From Enterobacteriaceae endosymbiont of Plateumaris braccata (GTDB lineage: Bacteria > Pseudomonadota > Gammaproteobacteria > Enterobacterales > Enterobacteriaceae), in contig NZ_CP046232.1 of NCBI RefSeq assembly GCF_012563325.1, positions 324,463 through 388,462 on the forward strand: 64,000 bases of DNA, in the 5' to 3' direction. Position 1 is the stretch's first letter, and each line of letters opens with the position of its first letter. Under the pieces are notes generated by a model, which worked only from the letters and a program-made list of their open reading frames with translations, had not been told where the DNA came from and did not search any database. Shown one piece after another: positions 20,353 to 32,480 of this stretch. The translations under genes and the position numbers were made by a program.

Positions 20353-22854
20353 TTATTTAACTTCAATGTTTTCATATGCCTCTATATTATCTCCTATACA
20401 AATATCATTATAATGTTTAATACTAATACCACACTCCATTCCATTACGAACTTCATTTACATTATCTTTAAATCTTTTTAAAGATTCTAATATCCCTTTA
20501 TGGATAATATTATTATTTCTTATTAAATGTATTAAATTATGACGTTTAATTATTCCTTTTGACACAGTGCATCCTGCAATTACTCCAATTTTTGTAATTT
20601 TAAAAACATTTTTTACTTTTGCTGATCCTAATAATTTATATTTATATTCAGGAGATAAAATATTATTTATAGATTTTTGTATTTCATCAATTAAATTATA
20701 AATTATAGAAAAATATCTGATATTTATATTTTCTGTTTTAATTATATTACAAGCACTATTATTAGCTTTTACATTAAAACCAATAATCATAACATTATTT
20801 GATGTCGCTAGTGCTAAAGCAACATCTGTTTCAGTAATTGAACCTACACCTGAACTAATAATTTTTATGTTTATTTTATCATTAGATAAATTTATTAATA
20901 TATCTTTAATAACTTCTACTGTTCCTTGTGAATTTCCTTTCAATAATATATTTAATTCACAAATTTTATTTTTATCTAATTCTAAAAAAATATTTTTAAA
21001 TTTTTTTTGTTGATTAGCTATTTTAAATTCACGTGATTTATTTTTTCTATATATAGCAACTTCTTTAGCTTTTTTCTCATTTTGAACTACTATTAAAGTT
21101 TCTCCTGCAAAAGGCATACCAGATAAACCTAAAATTTCTATAGGAGTCGAAGGACCAGCTTGTAATACTTCTATTCCTTTTTCATTACGTAGTCCTCTTA
21201 TACGTCCATATTCAAAACCACATAATACAATATCACCTTTATTTAAAATACCTTCTCTAACTAAGATATTAGCTATAGATCCTCTTCCTTTATCTAAATA
21301 AGATTCAATAACTACACCTTTGGCCATACCCTTATTAATAGCTTTTAATTCTAAAATTTCTGCTTGTAATAAAATAGCATTTAATAAATCATCAATTCCT
21401 GTTCCTAATCTTGCAGAAATATTAATAAATATATTATTACCACCCCATGATTCAGAGATAATATTATGTTTACTTAATTGATTTTTAATATTTTCGATAT
21501 TTGATGTAGTTTTATCTATTTTATTAATAGCAATAATTATTGGAACTTGAGCTAATTTAGCATGTTGAATAGCTTCTATAGTTTGTGGCATAACACCATC
21601 ATCAGCTGCTACTACCAAAATTATAATATCTGTAATTTGTGTTCCTCTTGATCTCATTAAGGTAAAAGCAGAATGTCCAGGAGTATCTATAAATGTAATA
21701 TTTTTATTATTTTTTAATTGGACTTGATAAGCTCCTATATTTTGTGTTATACCTCCAATTTCATTAGAAACTATTTTACTAGAACGAATATAATCTAATA
21801 AAGAAGTTTTTCCATGATCTACATGTCCCATAATAGTAACTATAGGAGCTCTAGTAATTGGTATTTCATTTATATTATTACGATCATTAATTAATGAAGT
21901 TTCTAAATCATTTTCATTATGTAATATAACTTTATGACCCATTTTTTCTGCTATTAATTTAGCAGTTTTTTGATTTAAAAATTGGTTAATATCTAATGAT
22001 TTTTCTCCTATGTCTATCATAGTTTTTATAATTTGTGAACTTTTAACAGCCATCTTATTAGCTAATTTTATTATGCTAATAGTTTCATTAATAATAACAT
22101 CTCGATTTATATTTTTAGTAGGTTTATAAAAATTTTGATATAAAATATGAGAATTATTTTTATTTTTAGTAATATTTCTAATATTAGAATAAATTTTTTG
22201 ATTTTCTTTATCTATCTTATTGTTTTTATAAAATTTTTTTTTACGAGTAATTTTATTACTTTGCATATGATAATTTAAATTTTTATTTTTTTCATTTGAA
22301 TTTTGTTTATTATAAGAATTTTTTACAAAAGAATATTTTCTATTATTTATTTTAAACTTATTTTCTATTTTGTTATTTATTGTATTATTTTTTTTATGTT
22401 GAATGTTATTTTGAAAATTTATTTTATTTTTTTTTTGTATATCAATTTTTGATATTTGTTGTTTTTTTTCTATTATCAAGTTATTTTTTTTATCAATAGA
22501 TTTAATTTCTTTGTTTTCAATAATATTTTTTATATTACTCTCAGCATGAGCTGCCATTTTAGTATTTTTTAAGAAATATTTTTTTTTACGTATTTCAACT
22601 TTTACAGTTTTATTTTGACCTTTATTATTTTGTATATTTAAAATACTATGTGTTTTTTTTCGTAAAGTTAATTTTTTAATAAATTTATTTTCTATATTAT
22701 TTAAATATAAAAGTAACTTTTCTTGTTCTTTTTGATTTATAAAATCGTTTTCTAACTTAATAATACCAATATCATAAAATTTTTGAATTAAATCTTTTAC
22801 TGACATTTGAATTTCAACAGCTAAAGATTTTACAGTTATATTATTAACTATCAT
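20353..22854 (-). CDS. infB: translation initiation factor IF-2
   Basis: IF-2 places initiator fMet-tRNA on the 30S subunit and promotes subunit joining. The 833-residue protein (E. coli 890) has an N-terminal IF2N domain (about 1-50), a long low-complexity Lys/Asn-rich linker (about 60-250), a second IF2N-like motif (about 255-305), then the GTPase domain with [12 protein letters not shown] (about 342), DTPGHSAF and NKID, and C-terminal domains ending [18 protein letters not shown]. The linker has drifted strongly while the G domain is almost unchanged. It lies between nusA and rbfA. Confidence 0.97.
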   Translation of the reverse strand: MIVNNITVKSLAVEIQMSVKDLIQKFYDIGIIKLENDFINQKEQEKLLLYLNNIENKFIKKLTLRKKTHSILNIQNNKGQNKTVKVEIRKKKYFLKNTKMAAHAESNIKNIIENKEIKSIDKKNNLIIEKKQQISKIDIQKKNKINFQNNIQHKKNNTINNKIENKFKINNRKYSFVKNSYNKQNSNEKNKNLNYHMQSNKITRKKKFYKNNKIDKENQKIYSNIRNITKNKNNSHILYQNFYKPTKNINRDVIINETISIIKLANKMAVKSSQIIKTMIDIGEKSLDINQFLNQKTAKLIAEKMGHKVILHNENDLETSLINDRNNINEIPITRAPIVTIMGHVDHGKTSLLDYIRSSKIVSNEIGGITQNIGAYQVQLKNNKNITFIDTPGHSAFTLMRSRGTQITDIIILVVAADDGVMPQTIEAIQHAKLAQVPIIIAINKIDKTTSNIENIKNQLSKHNIISESWGGNNIFINISARLGTGIDDLLNAILLQAEILELKAINKGMAKGVVIESYLDKGRGSIANILVREGILNKGDIVLCGFEYGRIRGLRNEKGIEVLQAGPSTPIEILGLSGMPFAGETLIVVQNEKKAKEVAIYRKNKSREFKIANQQKKFKNIFLELDKNKICELNILLKGNSQGTVEVIKDILINLSNDKINIKIISSGVGSITETDVALALATSNNVMIIGFNVKANNSACNIIKTENINIRYFSIIYNLIDEIQKSINNILSPEYKYKLLGSAKVKNVFKITKIGVIAGCTVSKGIIKRHNLIHLIRNNNIIHKGILESLKRFKDNVNEVRNGMECGISIKHYNDICIGDNIEAYENIEVK

Positions 22855-22888
22855 GCTGTTTACTCCTCTATTTAAAAAAGTAATTTAG

Positions 22889-24388
22889 TTATACATTATT
22901 TTTTTTATTAAACCAACAAATATTACGAGCAGACATAATTATTTTCCCTGCTTGTTCTTTTTTTAAACTATTTATATCAGATAAATCTTCAATACTTTGT
23001 TCAGCTAAATCTTCTATAGAGAGTATTCCTTTAACCTTTAATAAAATAGCTAATTTTTTATTCATTCCTTCAATATTTAATAAATTTTTATCTAACTGTT
23101 TATTATATTGTATATTATTTATTAAAGATAAATTTTGTAAATTATATTTAGCTAATTCTTGTATTTTTTTCAATTTATCTATAGATAAATTAAACTTATT
23201 AGTTAATTTATATAATTCATTAATAGGTATATATGTTAATTCTTCTATAGTAGAAAAACCTGATGCAACTAATTGCATAGCTAAATTTTTATCAATTTTT
23301 AAATTTTTTATAAACATATTTACAATAGCATTATTTTCTTCTTTATGTTTGTTTTGTAATTCATTATTAGTCATAACATTTAATTCCCAGCCGCTTAATT
23401 GTGAAGCTAAACGAATATTTTGACCATTACGACCAATAGCTTTTGCCAGATTTTCCTCTTCTACAGCAATATCAATGGCATGATTATCTTCATCCACTAC
23501 TATTGATGATACATCAGCTGGAGACATAGCATTAATAACAAATTGAGCTGGATTTTGATCCCATAAAACAATATCAATTCTTTCTCCATTTAATTCATTA
23601 GATATAGCTTGTACTCTAGCACCTCTCATTCCAACACATGCACCTACAGGATCTATACGTTTATCATTAGTTTTTACTGCTATTTTTGCTCTATAACCAG
23701 GATCTCTTGCCGCAGCTATAATTTCAATTAATCCTTCATTTATTTCAGGAACTTCAATTTTAAATAATTCAATTAACATTTTAATTTTTGATCTACTAAT
23801 AAATAGTTGAGGGCCACGTAATACTACTTTTATAGAAAAAAGAAGACCTTTAATTCTATCTCCAATTCTAAAATTTTCTCTAGGTAACATATCTTCACGT
23901 AAAATAGTAGCTTCTACATTATTACCTAAATCTAAAATTAGATAAGTTTTATTTGTTTTTTTTACAATACCATTTAAAATTTTTCCTTCTTTTTTTCTAA
24001 ATTGTTCAATAGTTACAGCTTTTTCTGCTTCTCTAACTTTATGTACGATAACTTGTTTAGCAATTTGTGTAGTTATTCGATTAAAATCAATAGAAGTAAT
24101 TTTATCATAGATATAATCTCCTATATTTAACGAATTATCTTCAATACGTGCTGCATCCAATGTAATTTCTTTAGTAGGATAATGAACTTCTTTTACAATT
24201 AACCATTTTCTAAATGTTTGAAAACTTCCATTTTTTCGATTAATATTTACATATACTTCTATATCTTGTTCATATTTTTTTTTTGTTGCACTTGTTAATG
24301 CACTTTCTATTGCTTCAAATATTTTTTCACGAGGTAAAGATTTTTCATTAGAAACTGCTTCAACTACAGCTAATATTTCTTTGTTCAT
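22889..24388 (-). CDS. nusA: transcription termination/antitermination factor NusA
   Basis: NusA binds RNA polymerase and RNA and controls pausing, termination and antitermination. The 499-residue protein has the N-terminal polymerase-binding domain (about 1-125), S1 (about 135-200), KH1 and KH2 (about 230-345, with GMRGARVQA and [11 protein letters not shown]) and both C-terminal acidic repeats (about 360-495), so it is the full gammaproteobacterial form. I chose the ATG at 24388, which aligns with E. coli [16 protein letters not shown] and has an AGGA nine bases upstream; an in-frame TTG at 24403 would add five residues. rimP, normally the preceding gene, is missing. Confidence 0.96.
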   Translation of the reverse strand: MNKEILAVVEAVSNEKSLPREKIFEAIESALTSATKKKYEQDIEVYVNINRKNGSFQTFRKWLIVKEVHYPTKEITLDAARIEDNSLNIGDYIYDKITSIDFNRITTQIAKQVIVHKVREAEKAVTIEQFRKKEGKILNGIVKKTNKTYLILDLGNNVEATILREDMLPRENFRIGDRIKGLLFSIKVVLRGPQLFISRSKIKMLIELFKIEVPEINEGLIEIIAAARDPGYRAKIAVKTNDKRIDPVGACVGMRGARVQAISNELNGERIDIVLWDQNPAQFVINAMSPADVSSIVVDEDNHAIDIAVEEENLAKAIGRNGQNIRLASQLSGWELNVMTNNELQNKHKEENNAIVNMFIKNLKIDKNLAMQLVASGFSTIEELTYIPINELYKLTNKFNLSIDKLKKIQELAKYNLQNLSLINNIQYNKQLDKNLLNIEGMNKKLAILLKVKGILSIEDLAEQSIEDLSDINSLKKEQAGKIIMSARNICWFNKKNNV

Positions 24389-24749
24389 CCTAGTTATCCT
24401 CAAACCTAAAATTTTATATAATAGAGAACTAGATTAGCTTGATTAAAATATCATTGATCTAATTAATAATACTATTAATTATTAAAAAAATTATTTTAAT
24501 GATAAATATTAATTTTTTATGAAATTTAATTTTAAATAATTAAACTTATTTTATTTACAAGTATATATAAAACATATTTTTATTACTCCTCTTTAAAAAA
24601 ATTATTATTAATAATAATTTTATATAAAACAAACAATTATTTTTAAATAATTTTGCATAAAATTCAATAATTAAATTACTAAATTTATATTTATTTTTTA
24701 TAATTAAATTAATATTATTAATTAGATATGAGAACTTAATTGATAGAAA
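24389..24749. other. gap between nusA and initiator tRNA where rimP is missing
   Basis: In E. coli rimP occupies the interval between metY and nusA. Here 361 AT-rich bases contain no frame resembling RimP. On the minus strand a strong Shine-Dalgarno match AAAGAGGAG (24586-24594) stands ten bases before an ATG (24575) that reads only six codons to a TAA (24555). This may be a fossil ribosome-binding site of the lost gene or a short leader peptide. Confidence 0.55.
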
Positions 24750-24826
<77 letters not shown>

Positions 24827-24851
24827 TCTACTTAGCGATATTATATATGAT

Positions 24852-24880
24852 ATATTAAAAATATAAAATATTTTAGTAAA
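24852..24880 (-). promoter_or_regulatory. possible promoter of the initiator tRNA
   Basis: On the minus strand TTTACT (24875-24880) and TAATAT (24852-24857) are 17 bases apart, each matching four of six sigma-70 positions. The predicted start is about 19 bases before the tRNA. E. coli metY has its own promoter. The base composition makes such matches frequent, so this is tentative. Confidence 0.35.
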
Positions 24881-24884
24881 ACTC

Positions 24885-24972
24885 TGGTACCGAAGACGGG
24901 ATTTGAACCCGTAAACCCATAAAAGGGCACTACCACCTCAAGGTAGCGTGTTTACCATTTCACCACCTCGGT
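24885..24972 (-). tRNA. leuU: tRNA-Leu(GAG)
   Basis: This class II tRNA has acceptor ACCGAGG paired with CTTCGGT (with one G-T pair), anticodon loop TTGAGGT giving GAG, and a long variable arm with GCCC paired to GGGTT. The 3' CCA is encoded (24887-24885). It lies directly downstream of secG in transcription order, as leuU does in E. coli. Confidence 0.97.
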
Positions 24973-25017
24973 TCTACTAAATAAATATTTTTTATAAATT
25001 AATATAATTATTTGTTG

Positions 25018-25257
25018 TTATAATATTTTTTTATGATTGTTTAAATTACCTAATATTAAACTAATAATAAAAAAAAATATGACTAAAATAAAAATAGATC
25101 TAGTTACAATTTTATTGGTAGTATTAGTATTTAAAAAAGATTTCGAATTATTCGCATAATAACTACTAATATCAACAATATTATTATTTTGTATCATAAT
25201 TAAACTAATTAATATAATTGATATTAAAACAAATAAAACTAAAAATAATTTATACAC
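25018..25257 (-). CDS. secG: protein-export membrane protein SecG
   Basis: SecG is the small accessory subunit of the SecYEG translocon. The product has about 79 residues with two membrane helices: MYKLFLVLFVLISIILISLIM-type at 1-23 and FILVIFFFIISLILGNLN at about 52-70, joined by a polar loop. E. coli SecG (110 residues) has a longer C-terminal tail. I chose the GTG at 25257 because MYKLFLVLF aligns with E. coli MYEALLVVF; an in-frame TTG at 25269 is the alternative. leuU is adjacent, as in E. coli; folP and glmM are missing between ftsH and secG. Confidence 0.88.
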   Translation of the reverse strand: MYKLFLVLFVLISIILISLIMIQNNNIVDISSYYANNSKSFLNTNTTNKIVTRSIFILVIFFFIISLILGNLNNHKKIL

Positions 25258-25366
25258 AAAACATACCAAATTAAATTTTAATATAGATTATATCTAATAA
25301 TATATTATATATATTTAATTTACAATATATTTTAATACTTTTTTAAAATTTATAATACTTAATAAA

Positions 25367-27196
25367 TTATTTTTTTATCCAATCAGGTGCTCTAACTTTT
25401 TTTCTAGACATTAAATCATCTATTTGTAATATACCTATAGTTTCATATTTAATTAAAGCATTTTTCATTGCATGTAAAATATCAATATTTTCTTTTAAAA
25501 TTTTAAATGCTCTATCATAGTTTTCTTGAATTAAATATTTAACTTCTTCATCAATTATACGTGCAGTTTGATCTGACATATGTTTTGTTTTTGTTACATT
25601 TCTACCTAAAAAAATTTCTCCTTCTTCTTCTGCATATAATAAAGGTCCTAATTTTTTAGAAAATCCCCATTGTGTTACCATATTTCTTGCTAAGTTAGTA
25701 GCAATTTTTATATCATTAGAAGCTCCAGTAGATACATATTTTTCTCCATAAATTATTTCCTCTGCAATACGACCACCATATAATGTAGAAATTTCACTTT
25801 CTAATTTTTGACGATTTAAACTAATGATATCAATTTCTGGTAAAAAGAATGTAACTCCTAATGCTTGACCTCTTGGAATTATAGTTACTTTATGAACTGG
25901 ATCATGTCCTGGTACTAATCTTCCAATTATAGCATGTCCAGCTTCATGATAAGCAGTAGATTCTTTTTGAGATTCTGTCATAACCATAGAACGTCTTTCA
26001 GAACCCATCATAATTTTATCTTTAGCTTTTTCAAATTCAATCATAGATACAAATTCATAATTTTTACGAGCAGCTAATAATGCACCTTCGTTTACTAAAT
26101 TAGCTAAATCAGCTCCAGAAAATCCAGGAGTACCTCGTGCTAAAATTGAAACATTTACATCTTTTCCTAATGGAACATTTTTCATATGTATTTTTAATAT
26201 TTGTTCTCTACCCCTAATATCTGGTAAACCTACTATTACTTGTCTATCAAAACGTCCAGGCCTTAAAAGTGCCGGATCTAATACATCAGGACGATTTGTT
26301 GCAGCGATAACAATAACACTTTCATTATCATTAAAACCATCCATTTCTACTAACATTTGATTAAGCGTTTGTTCTCTTTCATCATGTCCACCACCTAAAC
26401 CAGCACCTCTTTGACGTCCTACTGCATCTATTTCATCAATAAATATAATACATGGAGATGATTTTTTTGCTCTACTAAACATATCACGAACTCTAGAAGC
26501 TCCTACACCAACAAACATTTCAACAAAATCAGATCCAGAAATAGTGAAAAAGGGTACTTTAGATTCACCTGCTATAGCTTTTGCTAATAAGGTTTTACCT
26601 GTTCCTGGTGGACCTACCATTAAAACACCTTTAGGAATTTTACCACCTAATTTTTGAAATTTTAGAGGTTCTTTTAGATAATCTACAAGTTCTTTAACTT
26701 CTTCTTTAGCTTCATCACATCCTGCTACATCATTAAATGTAGTTTTAATCTGATCTTTTGTAAACATACGAGCTTTACTTTTACCAAATGATAAAGCACC
26801 TTTACCTCCTCCTTGAATTTGACGTATAAAAAATAACCAAACAAAAACAAGTAAAAGAACAGGAAACCATGATATAAATATAGATAATAATAAATTAGGA
26901 CTTGCAGAAGGTTCACCAAATACTTTAATATTTTTATCTACTAATAACTGAAGTAAATTAGGATCACTTATAGGAAGATATGTTGTATAATTAGTATCAT
27001 CTTTTTTATCAACATAAACCTGACGTTTACTTATATAAACTGCATTTATTTGTTGATGATTAATATCAGATAAAAAAGTTGCATATTCAATTTTTGATGT
27101 TTTATCATCAACATTTAGATTAAAACTCTGGAAAAAAGATAATAAAGTAATTGCAATTGCTAACCAGAGGATTAGATTTTTTGCTATACTGTTCAA
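25367..27196 (-). CDS. ftsH: ATP-dependent zinc metalloprotease FtsH
   Basis: FtsH is the membrane-anchored AAA+ protease for membrane and regulatory proteins. The 609-residue protein (E. coli 644) has membrane segments at about 5-22 and 104-124 around a periplasmic domain, then AAA motifs GPPGTGKT (about 195), FIDEIDA and the second region of homology with R-finger ([18 protein letters not shown]), and the zinc site HEAGH near 417. The C-terminal tail is shortened. The start is a TTG at 27196 with GGAG eight bases upstream. It is 41 bases downstream of rlmE, the usual ftsJ-ftsH pair. Confidence 0.97.
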   Translation of the reverse strand: MNSIAKNLILWLAIAITLLSFFQSFNLNVDDKTSKIEYATFLSDINHQQINAVYISKRQVYVDKKDDTNYTTYLPISDPNLLQLLVDKNIKVFGEPSASPNLLLSIFISWFPVLLLVFVWLFFIRQIQGGGKGALSFGKSKARMFTKDQIKTTFNDVAGCDEAKEEVKELVDYLKEPLKFQKLGGKIPKGVLMVGPPGTGKTLLAKAIAGESKVPFFTISGSDFVEMFVGVGASRVRDMFSRAKKSSPCIIFIDEIDAVGRQRGAGLGGGHDEREQTLNQMLVEMDGFNDNESVIVIAATNRPDVLDPALLRPGRFDRQVIVGLPDIRGREQILKIHMKNVPLGKDVNVSILARGTPGFSGADLANLVNEGALLAARKNYEFVSMIEFEKAKDKIMMGSERRSMVMTESQKESTAYHEAGHAIIGRLVPGHDPVHKVTIIPRGQALGVTFFLPEIDIISLNRQKLESEISTLYGGRIAEEIIYGEKYVSTGASNDIKIATNLARNMVTQWGFSKKLGPLLYAEEEGEIFLGRNVTKTKHMSDQTARIIDEEVKYLIQENYDRAFKILKENIDILHAMKNALIKYETIGILQIDDLMSRKKVRAPDWIKK

Positions 27197-27237
27197 AAAA
27201 GTAACTCCATAATTATTAGTATAAATATGAAAAAATA

Positions 27238-27870
27238 TTATTTATTTTGATATCCTTTTGCTACAATATATATTTCACATGAATGAGATCTTGAAGCATT
27301 AGGTTTTCTGATTTTCATTATTTTAAATAATGAATCAATTTTTTTTAAATATTGATCAACACCTATACCTTGAAATATTTTTATTAAAAAATTTCCATTA
27401 AAATCCAATATAGAATAACACAATTTTAAAGCTAATTCACTTAAATATATAGATTTAGGTATATCTATTTCTTTAACACCAGAAATATTAGGAGACATAT
27501 CAGACATTATGACTTGTGCTTTTAAATTATTTAATTTAATTTTAATTAAATTAATAATATTTATATCACATAAATTACCTTGAATAAAATCTACATTATC
27601 TATTTTTTTCATTGGTAATAAATCACAAGCTATTATTTTACCATTTAATCCAATTTTTGATAATGCAAACTTAGACCACCCTCCTGGAGAAGATCCTAAA
27701 TCTATTATTTTCATATTTGGTTTAAAAATTTTATCTATTTTTTGTATTTCTTGTAATTTAAACCATGATCGTGATCTAAATTCACTATTTTGTTTTACTT
27801 TTTTGACATAAATATCTTTAAGATATTTTTTTATCCAAATATTTTTTTTTTTATTTTTTCTACATGACAT
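27238..27870 (-). CDS. rlmE: 23S rRNA 2'-O-ribose U2552 methyltransferase RlmE (FtsJ)
   Basis: RlmE methylates U2552 in the A-loop of 23S rRNA and is needed for efficient late 50S assembly. The 210-residue protein (E. coli 209) shows the SAM-binding motif [13 protein letters not shown] (about 57-69) and the catalytic K-D-K-E set: Lys in [12 protein letters not shown], Asp in MSDMSPN, Lys in LIKIFQG and Glu in SCEIYIV. Its substrate 23S rRNA is encoded at 61051. It forms an operon with ftsH; greA and yhbY upstream in E. coli are absent here. Confidence 0.95.
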   Translation of the reverse strand: MSCRKNKKKNIWIKKYLKDIYVKKVKQNSEFRSRSWFKLQEIQKIDKIFKPNMKIIDLGSSPGGWSKFALSKIGLNGKIIACDLLPMKKIDNVDFIQGNLCDINIINLIKIKLNNLKAQVIMSDMSPNISGVKEIDIPKSIYLSELALKLCYSILDFNGNFLIKIFQGIGVDQYLKKIDSLFKIMKIRKPNASRSHSCEIYIVAKGYQNK

Positions 27871-28184
27871 TAATTTTATTTATTAAAATAATAAATATGT
27901 ATTTTGTTATAAATGAAATAATCAATAATAATTATTTTTAATAAATATTATTTTTGATATAAGTATAACAAATTTTTTTTAAATTTACAAAATTAATAAT
28001 AATGTTTATTATTAATTAAAATAAATATTTTACTATTAAAATAGTTAATAATAATTAAATTGTAAAAAAATTGAAATAATTATAAATAAATATTTAAAAT
28101 AATTTAACTTATTTCAGTATAATTACTGATTATAATTAAAAATTAATTTTTTAAAAAATTAATTTTTAATTTATTAATAAAACA
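27871..28184. other. intergenic region between rlmE and rpoC
   Basis: These 314 bases have no coding signal. They hold the rpoC 3' end with a long palindrome (28134-28171, listed separately) and must contain the promoter of the rlmE-ftsH operon. The bases at about 27930-28060 repeat AATAATAATTATT-like motifs without a clear unit. Confidence 0.5.
28134..28171 (-). terminator. 38-bp perfect AT-only palindrome after rpoC
   Basis: Positions 28134-28152 are the exact reverse complement of 28153-28171. The palindrome starts 13 bases after the rpoC stop on the minus strand and contains no G or C. The transcript would form a long A-U stem ending in a U-rich arm. E. coli has a strong terminator at this place after rpoC, so a terminator role for this end of the long ribosomal-protein/RNA polymerase transcript is likely. 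Confidence 0.65.
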
Positions 28185-31100
28185 TTATTTATATTTATTT
28201 TTTTTATTCAAACTAGCGTTTAATAGTTCAGTTAAATTTGCAGATGCTGATGCTACTGCTGTAATATTATGTTTTTTAATTTTATTAATACGATTTGTAT
28301 GATAAGAATATCCAGTACCTGCAGGAATTAATCTTCCAACAATAACATTTTCTTTTAAACCTTTTAATTCATCAAATTTTCCTGCAACAGAAGCTTCTGT
28401 TAATACTCTTGTTGTTTCCTGAAAAGAAGCAGCAGAAATAAAAGATGTAGTTGCTAAAGAAGCTTTAGTAATACCTAACAAATCATGAATATAAGATATC
28501 TTTTTTTTACCCTGTTTTTTTAATTTTTTATTAATTTTTTTAATTTGAGATACATCAACTTGCTCACCTTCTAAAAAATTTGAATCTCCTTTATTTTTAA
28601 TGGTTGCTTTACGTAACATTTGTCGTATTATCACTTCAATATGTTTATCATTAATTTTAACTCCTTGTAAACGATATACTTCTTGGACTTCATTAATTAT
28701 ATAATTTGTTACTTCATTGACACCTTTTAAACGTAATATATCATGTGGAGATTCAGAACCATCTGAAATAATATCTCCTTGATTTACTAATTCTCCTTCA
28801 AAAACATTTATTTGTCTCCATTTTGGTATCATTTCTTCATATACATTTTCATTATTATTAATAGGATTAATTATTATACGTCTTTTACCTTTAGTTTCTT
28901 TTCCAAATGAAATTATACCACTAATTTCTGCTAAAATTGCTGATTCTTTTGGACGACGAGCTTCAAATAAATCTGCTACTCTAGGTAATCCTCCTGTTAT
29001 ATCCTTAGTTCCTCCTGACTCTTGTGGTATTCTTGCAATTATTTCTCCAGCATGAATATTCATTCCATTTTCCAAATGAACTATTGTTTTACTAGGTAAA
29101 AAATAATGAGCCGGTATATCAGTTCCAGGGATTAAAATATCTTCATTTTCAAGATTTACGATTTTCAACATAGGTCGTAAATCTTTTCCTATTAATGTTC
29201 TTTCTGATGTATCTAATACTACTATAGAAGATAAACCTGTTAATTCATCAGTTTGACGAATAATAGTTTGACCATCTAACATGTCAATAAATTTTATTTT
29301 TCCATTAACTTCACTAACTATAGGCATATTATGTGGATCCCAATAAGCAATTATTTCTCCTGAATTAATTTTTTCTCCATTTTTTTTAGTCATAATTGCA
29401 CCATAAGGTATTTTATATTTTTCTTTTATACGTCCAAAATCATCTAATATTTTTAATTTAACATTTCTTGAAGTAATAACTAATTTACCATCAGAATTAA
29501 TAACAGATTTCATATTAGTTAATTTTATAATACCTTTGCTTTTTATTTGAATACTAGATTCAGATGCAACTCTAGAAGCAGCCCCACCTATATGAAATGT
29601 TCTCATTGTTAATTGTGTTCCAGGTTCTCCTATTGATTGTGCTGCAATTACTCCAATTGCTTCTCCTTTATTTATAATATGTCCTCTTGCTAAGTCACTA
29701 CCATAACAATTAGCACATACACCAAAATTAGTTTCACAACTTACAACAGATCTAACTTTAATATTATCAATAGAATATTTATCTAAAACATCACAATATT
29801 TTTCATTTAATAATGTATTACGAGCAATTAAAACATCATTTCTTCCTGGTTTTAAAATATCTTTTGATGTTACTCTACCTACAACTCTTTCTCTTAGAGA
29901 TTCTTTAACATCTCCTCCTTCAATTATAGAAGACATTTCAATGCCATTTTTAGTAAAACAATCATTCTCTGTAATTACTAAATCTTGAGCTACATCAACT
30001 AATCTACGAGTTAAATAACCTGAATTTGCTGTTTTTAATGCAGTATCTGCTAGTCCTTTTCGTGCTCCATGAGTAGATATAAAGTATTGTAGTACATTTA
30101 ATCCTTCTTTAAAATTAGCTGTAATTGGAGTTTCAATAATTGATCCATCAGGTTTAGCCATTAGTCCTCTCATACCAGCTAATTGTCTTATTTGAGCAGC
30201 TGAACCACGTGCACCAGAATCTGCCATCATAAAAATATTATTAAAAGATATTTGTTTTTCTATAATTCCTTTTTTATTAATTACATTTTCTGTCGATAAA
30301 TTTTTCATCATTGCTTGTGCTACTTTTTCATTCGCCACTGACCAAATATCAATAATTTTATTATATCTTTCTCCAGCTGTTACTAACCCTGATTGAAATT
30401 GTTCTTGAATTTCAGAAACTTCAGATTCTGCTGCTAATATTATAGTAGATTTTTTTTTAGGAATAATAATATCATCAATTCCTACAGAAGATCCTGATCT
30501 AGCTGCATAATAAAATCCAGTATACATAATTTTATCTGCAAAAATAACTGTAGATTTTAATCCTAAAATTCTATAACATATATTTAACATTTTAGAAATT
30601 GATCTTTTCCCTAAAGTTTGATTTATTATTGTATAAGGCAAACCTTTTGGTACATACATCCAAAATATTGCTCGACCGATTGTAGTATTAACAATATTTT
30701 TATTTTTTATCCATTCATTATTTTTATTTTTACAATATTCAGTAATTTTTACTTTGACACGTGCATGTAAATCTCCTTGTCCTGTAAGATAAACTTTTTC
30801 TGCTTCTTGAGAACTAGCTAATATCATATCCTCTCCTTTTGCATTAATTTTTTCCCTAGTCATATAATATAATCCTAAAACTACATCTTGTGATGGAACA
30901 ATAATAGGTTCACCATTAGCTGGTGATAAAATATTATTAGTAGCCATCATCAGAGCTCTAGCTTCTAATTGTGCTTCTAAAGTTAAAGGAATATGTACTG
31001 CCATTTGATCTCCATCAAAATCAGCATTATAAGCTGCACACACAAGAGGATGTAATTGTATTGCTTTTCCTTCAATTAATATTGGTTCAAAAGCTTGTAT

Positions 31101-32399
31101 TCCTAATCTATGTAAAGTTGGCGCACGATTTAATAATATCGGATGTTCTCTTATAACTTCTTCTAAAACATCCCAAACTACAGATTCTTCTTTTTCAACC
31201 ATTTTTTTTGCTGTTTTAATTGTTGTAGCAAATCCTTGCATTTCTAATCTTCCATATACAAATGGTTTAAACAATTCTAAAGCCATTTTTTTAGGTAAAC
31301 CACATTGATTCAAACGTAAATAAGGTCCTACTGTAATAACAGATCTACCCGAATAATCTACTCTTTTACCTAATAAATTCTGTCTAAATCTTCCTTGTTT
31401 CCCTTTAATCATATCGGCTAATGATTTTAAAGGTCTTTTATTAGACCCTATAATTGCTCTTCCTCTTCTTCCATTGTCTAAAAGAGCATCAACTGCTTCT
31501 TGTAACATACGTTTTTCATTTCTTACTATAATATCTGGTGCTGATAATTCTAGTAGACGTTTTAATCTATTGTTACGGTTAATAACACGACGATATAAAT
31601 CATTTAAATCAGAAGTAGCAAATCTTCCTCCATCTAATGGAACTAAAGGTCTTAAATCAGGAGGTAACACAGGTAATACATTCATTATCATCCATTCTGG
31701 TTTATTTCCTGAATGAATAAATAATTCAAGTAATTTTATCCGTTTAGTAATTTTTTTCCTTTTGGTTTCAGAATTAGTATTATATAATTCTTCTCGTAAA
31801 AATTTATATTCTTCTTCTAAATTAATATTTTTTAATAAATATTGAATAGCTTCTGCTCCCATTTTTGCATTAAATTCATTGCCAAATTCTTCTAATGCGT
31901 CTAAATATTGTTCTTCTGTTAAAACTTGTTTTTTATTTAATGTAGTCATTCCTTCTTCTATAACAACGTAAGATTCAAAATATAGTACTCTTTCAATATC
32001 CTTTAAAGGCATATTCAATAATAGTCCTATTCTAGAAGGTAATGATTTTAAAAACCATATGTGTGCAGTAGGTGATGCAAGTTCAATATGACCCATTCTT
32101 TCACGTCTAACTTTAGTTTGTGTAACTTCTACACCACATTTTTCACATATTACACCACGATGTTTTAATCTTTTATACTTACCACATAAACATTCATAAT
32201 CTTTTACAGGACCAAAAATACGTGCACAAAATAAACCATCTCTTTCAGGTTTAAAAGTACGATAGTTAATTGTTTCTGGTTTTTTCACTTCTCCAAAAGA
32301 CCAAGACCTAATTATATCAGAAGAAGCTAAAGAAATTTTTATTGAATCAAATTCTTTTATTCTATTTGGTGATTTTAAAAGCTTAAATAACTTTTTCAC
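28185..32399 (-). CDS. rpoC: RNA polymerase beta' subunit
   Basis: RpoC forms the catalytic pincer of RNA polymerase. The 1404-residue protein is nearly the E. coli length (1407). The N-terminal zinc site has the four cysteines in [19 protein letters not shown] (about 70-88), the active-site motif NADFDGDQM near residue 458 holds the three magnesium-binding aspartates, the second zinc cluster includes [11 protein letters not shown] near 888, and the trigger-loop/bridge region with [12 protein letters not shown] follows. It is 81 bases downstream of rpoB. Confidence 0.99.
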   Translation of the reverse strand: MKKLFKLLKSPNRIKEFDSIKISLASSDIIRSWSFGEVKKPETINYRTFKPERDGLFCARIFGPVKDYECLCGKYKRLKHRGVICEKCGVEVTQTKVRRERMGHIELASPTAHIWFLKSLPSRIGLLLNMPLKDIERVLYFESYVVIEEGMTTLNKKQVLTEEQYLDALEEFGNEFNAKMGAEAIQYLLKNINLEEEYKFLREELYNTNSETKRKKITKRIKLLELFIHSGNKPEWMIMNVLPVLPPDLRPLVPLDGGRFATSDLNDLYRRVINRNNRLKRLLELSAPDIIVRNEKRMLQEAVDALLDNGRRGRAIIGSNKRPLKSLADMIKGKQGRFRQNLLGKRVDYSGRSVITVGPYLRLNQCGLPKKMALELFKPFVYGRLEMQGFATTIKTAKKMVEKEESVVWDVLEEVIREHPILLNRAPTLHRLGIQAFEPILIEGKAIQLHPLVCAAYNADFDGDQMAVHIPLTLEAQLEARALMMATNNILSPANGEPIIVPSQDVVLGLYYMTREKINAKGEDMILASSQEAEKVYLTGQGDLHARVKVKITEYCKNKNNEWIKNKNIVNTTIGRAIFWMYVPKGLPYTIINQTLGKRSISKMLNICYRILGLKSTVIFADKIMYTGFYYAARSGSSVGIDDIIIPKKKSTIILAAESEVSEIQEQFQSGLVTAGERYNKIIDIWSVANEKVAQAMMKNLSTENVINKKGIIEKQISFNNIFMMADSGARGSAAQIRQLAGMRGLMAKPDGSIIETPITANFKEGLNVLQYFISTHGARKGLADTALKTANSGYLTRRLVDVAQDLVITENDCFTKNGIEMSSIIEGGDVKESLRERVVGRVTSKDILKPGRNDVLIARNTLLNEKYCDVLDKYSIDNIKVRSVVSCETNFGVCANCYGSDLARGHIINKGEAIGVIAAQSIGEPGTQLTMRTFHIGGAASRVASESSIQIKSKGIIKLTNMKSVINSDGKLVITSRNVKLKILDDFGRIKEKYKIPYGAIMTKKNGEKINSGEIIAYWDPHNMPIVSEVNGKIKFIDMLDGQTIIRQTDELTGLSSIVVLDTSERTLIGKDLRPMLKIVNLENEDILIPGTDIPAHYFLPSKTIVHLENGMNIHAGEIIARIPQESGGTKDITGGLPRVADLFEARRPKESAILAEISGIISFGKETKGKRRIIINPINNNENVYEEMIPKWRQINVFEGELVNQGDIISDGSESPHDILRLKGVNEVTNYIINEVQEVYRLQGVKINDKHIEVIIRQMLRKATIKNKGDSNFLEGEQVDVSQIKKINKKLKKQGKKKISYIHDLLGITKASLATTSFISAASFQETTRVLTEASVAGKFDELKGLKENVIVGRLIPAGTGYSYHTNRINKIKKHNITAVASASANLTELLNASLNKKNKYK

Positions 32400-32480
32400 A
32401 AAAAGATTACCTCACACATATTAGAAATTAATAAACAATTTAATTTTTAAATAATTAATTATAAATTAAATTTTAAAAAT

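Noticed and set aside
20353..22854. Lys/Asn-rich insertion in IF-2 as a novel domain
   Set aside because: It corresponds to the variable linker found in all gammaproteobacterial IF-2 proteins and has drifted under AT bias.
31474..31716. Small plus-strand frames inside rpoC
   Set aside because: They are antisense to conserved rpoC domains and have no supporting signals.
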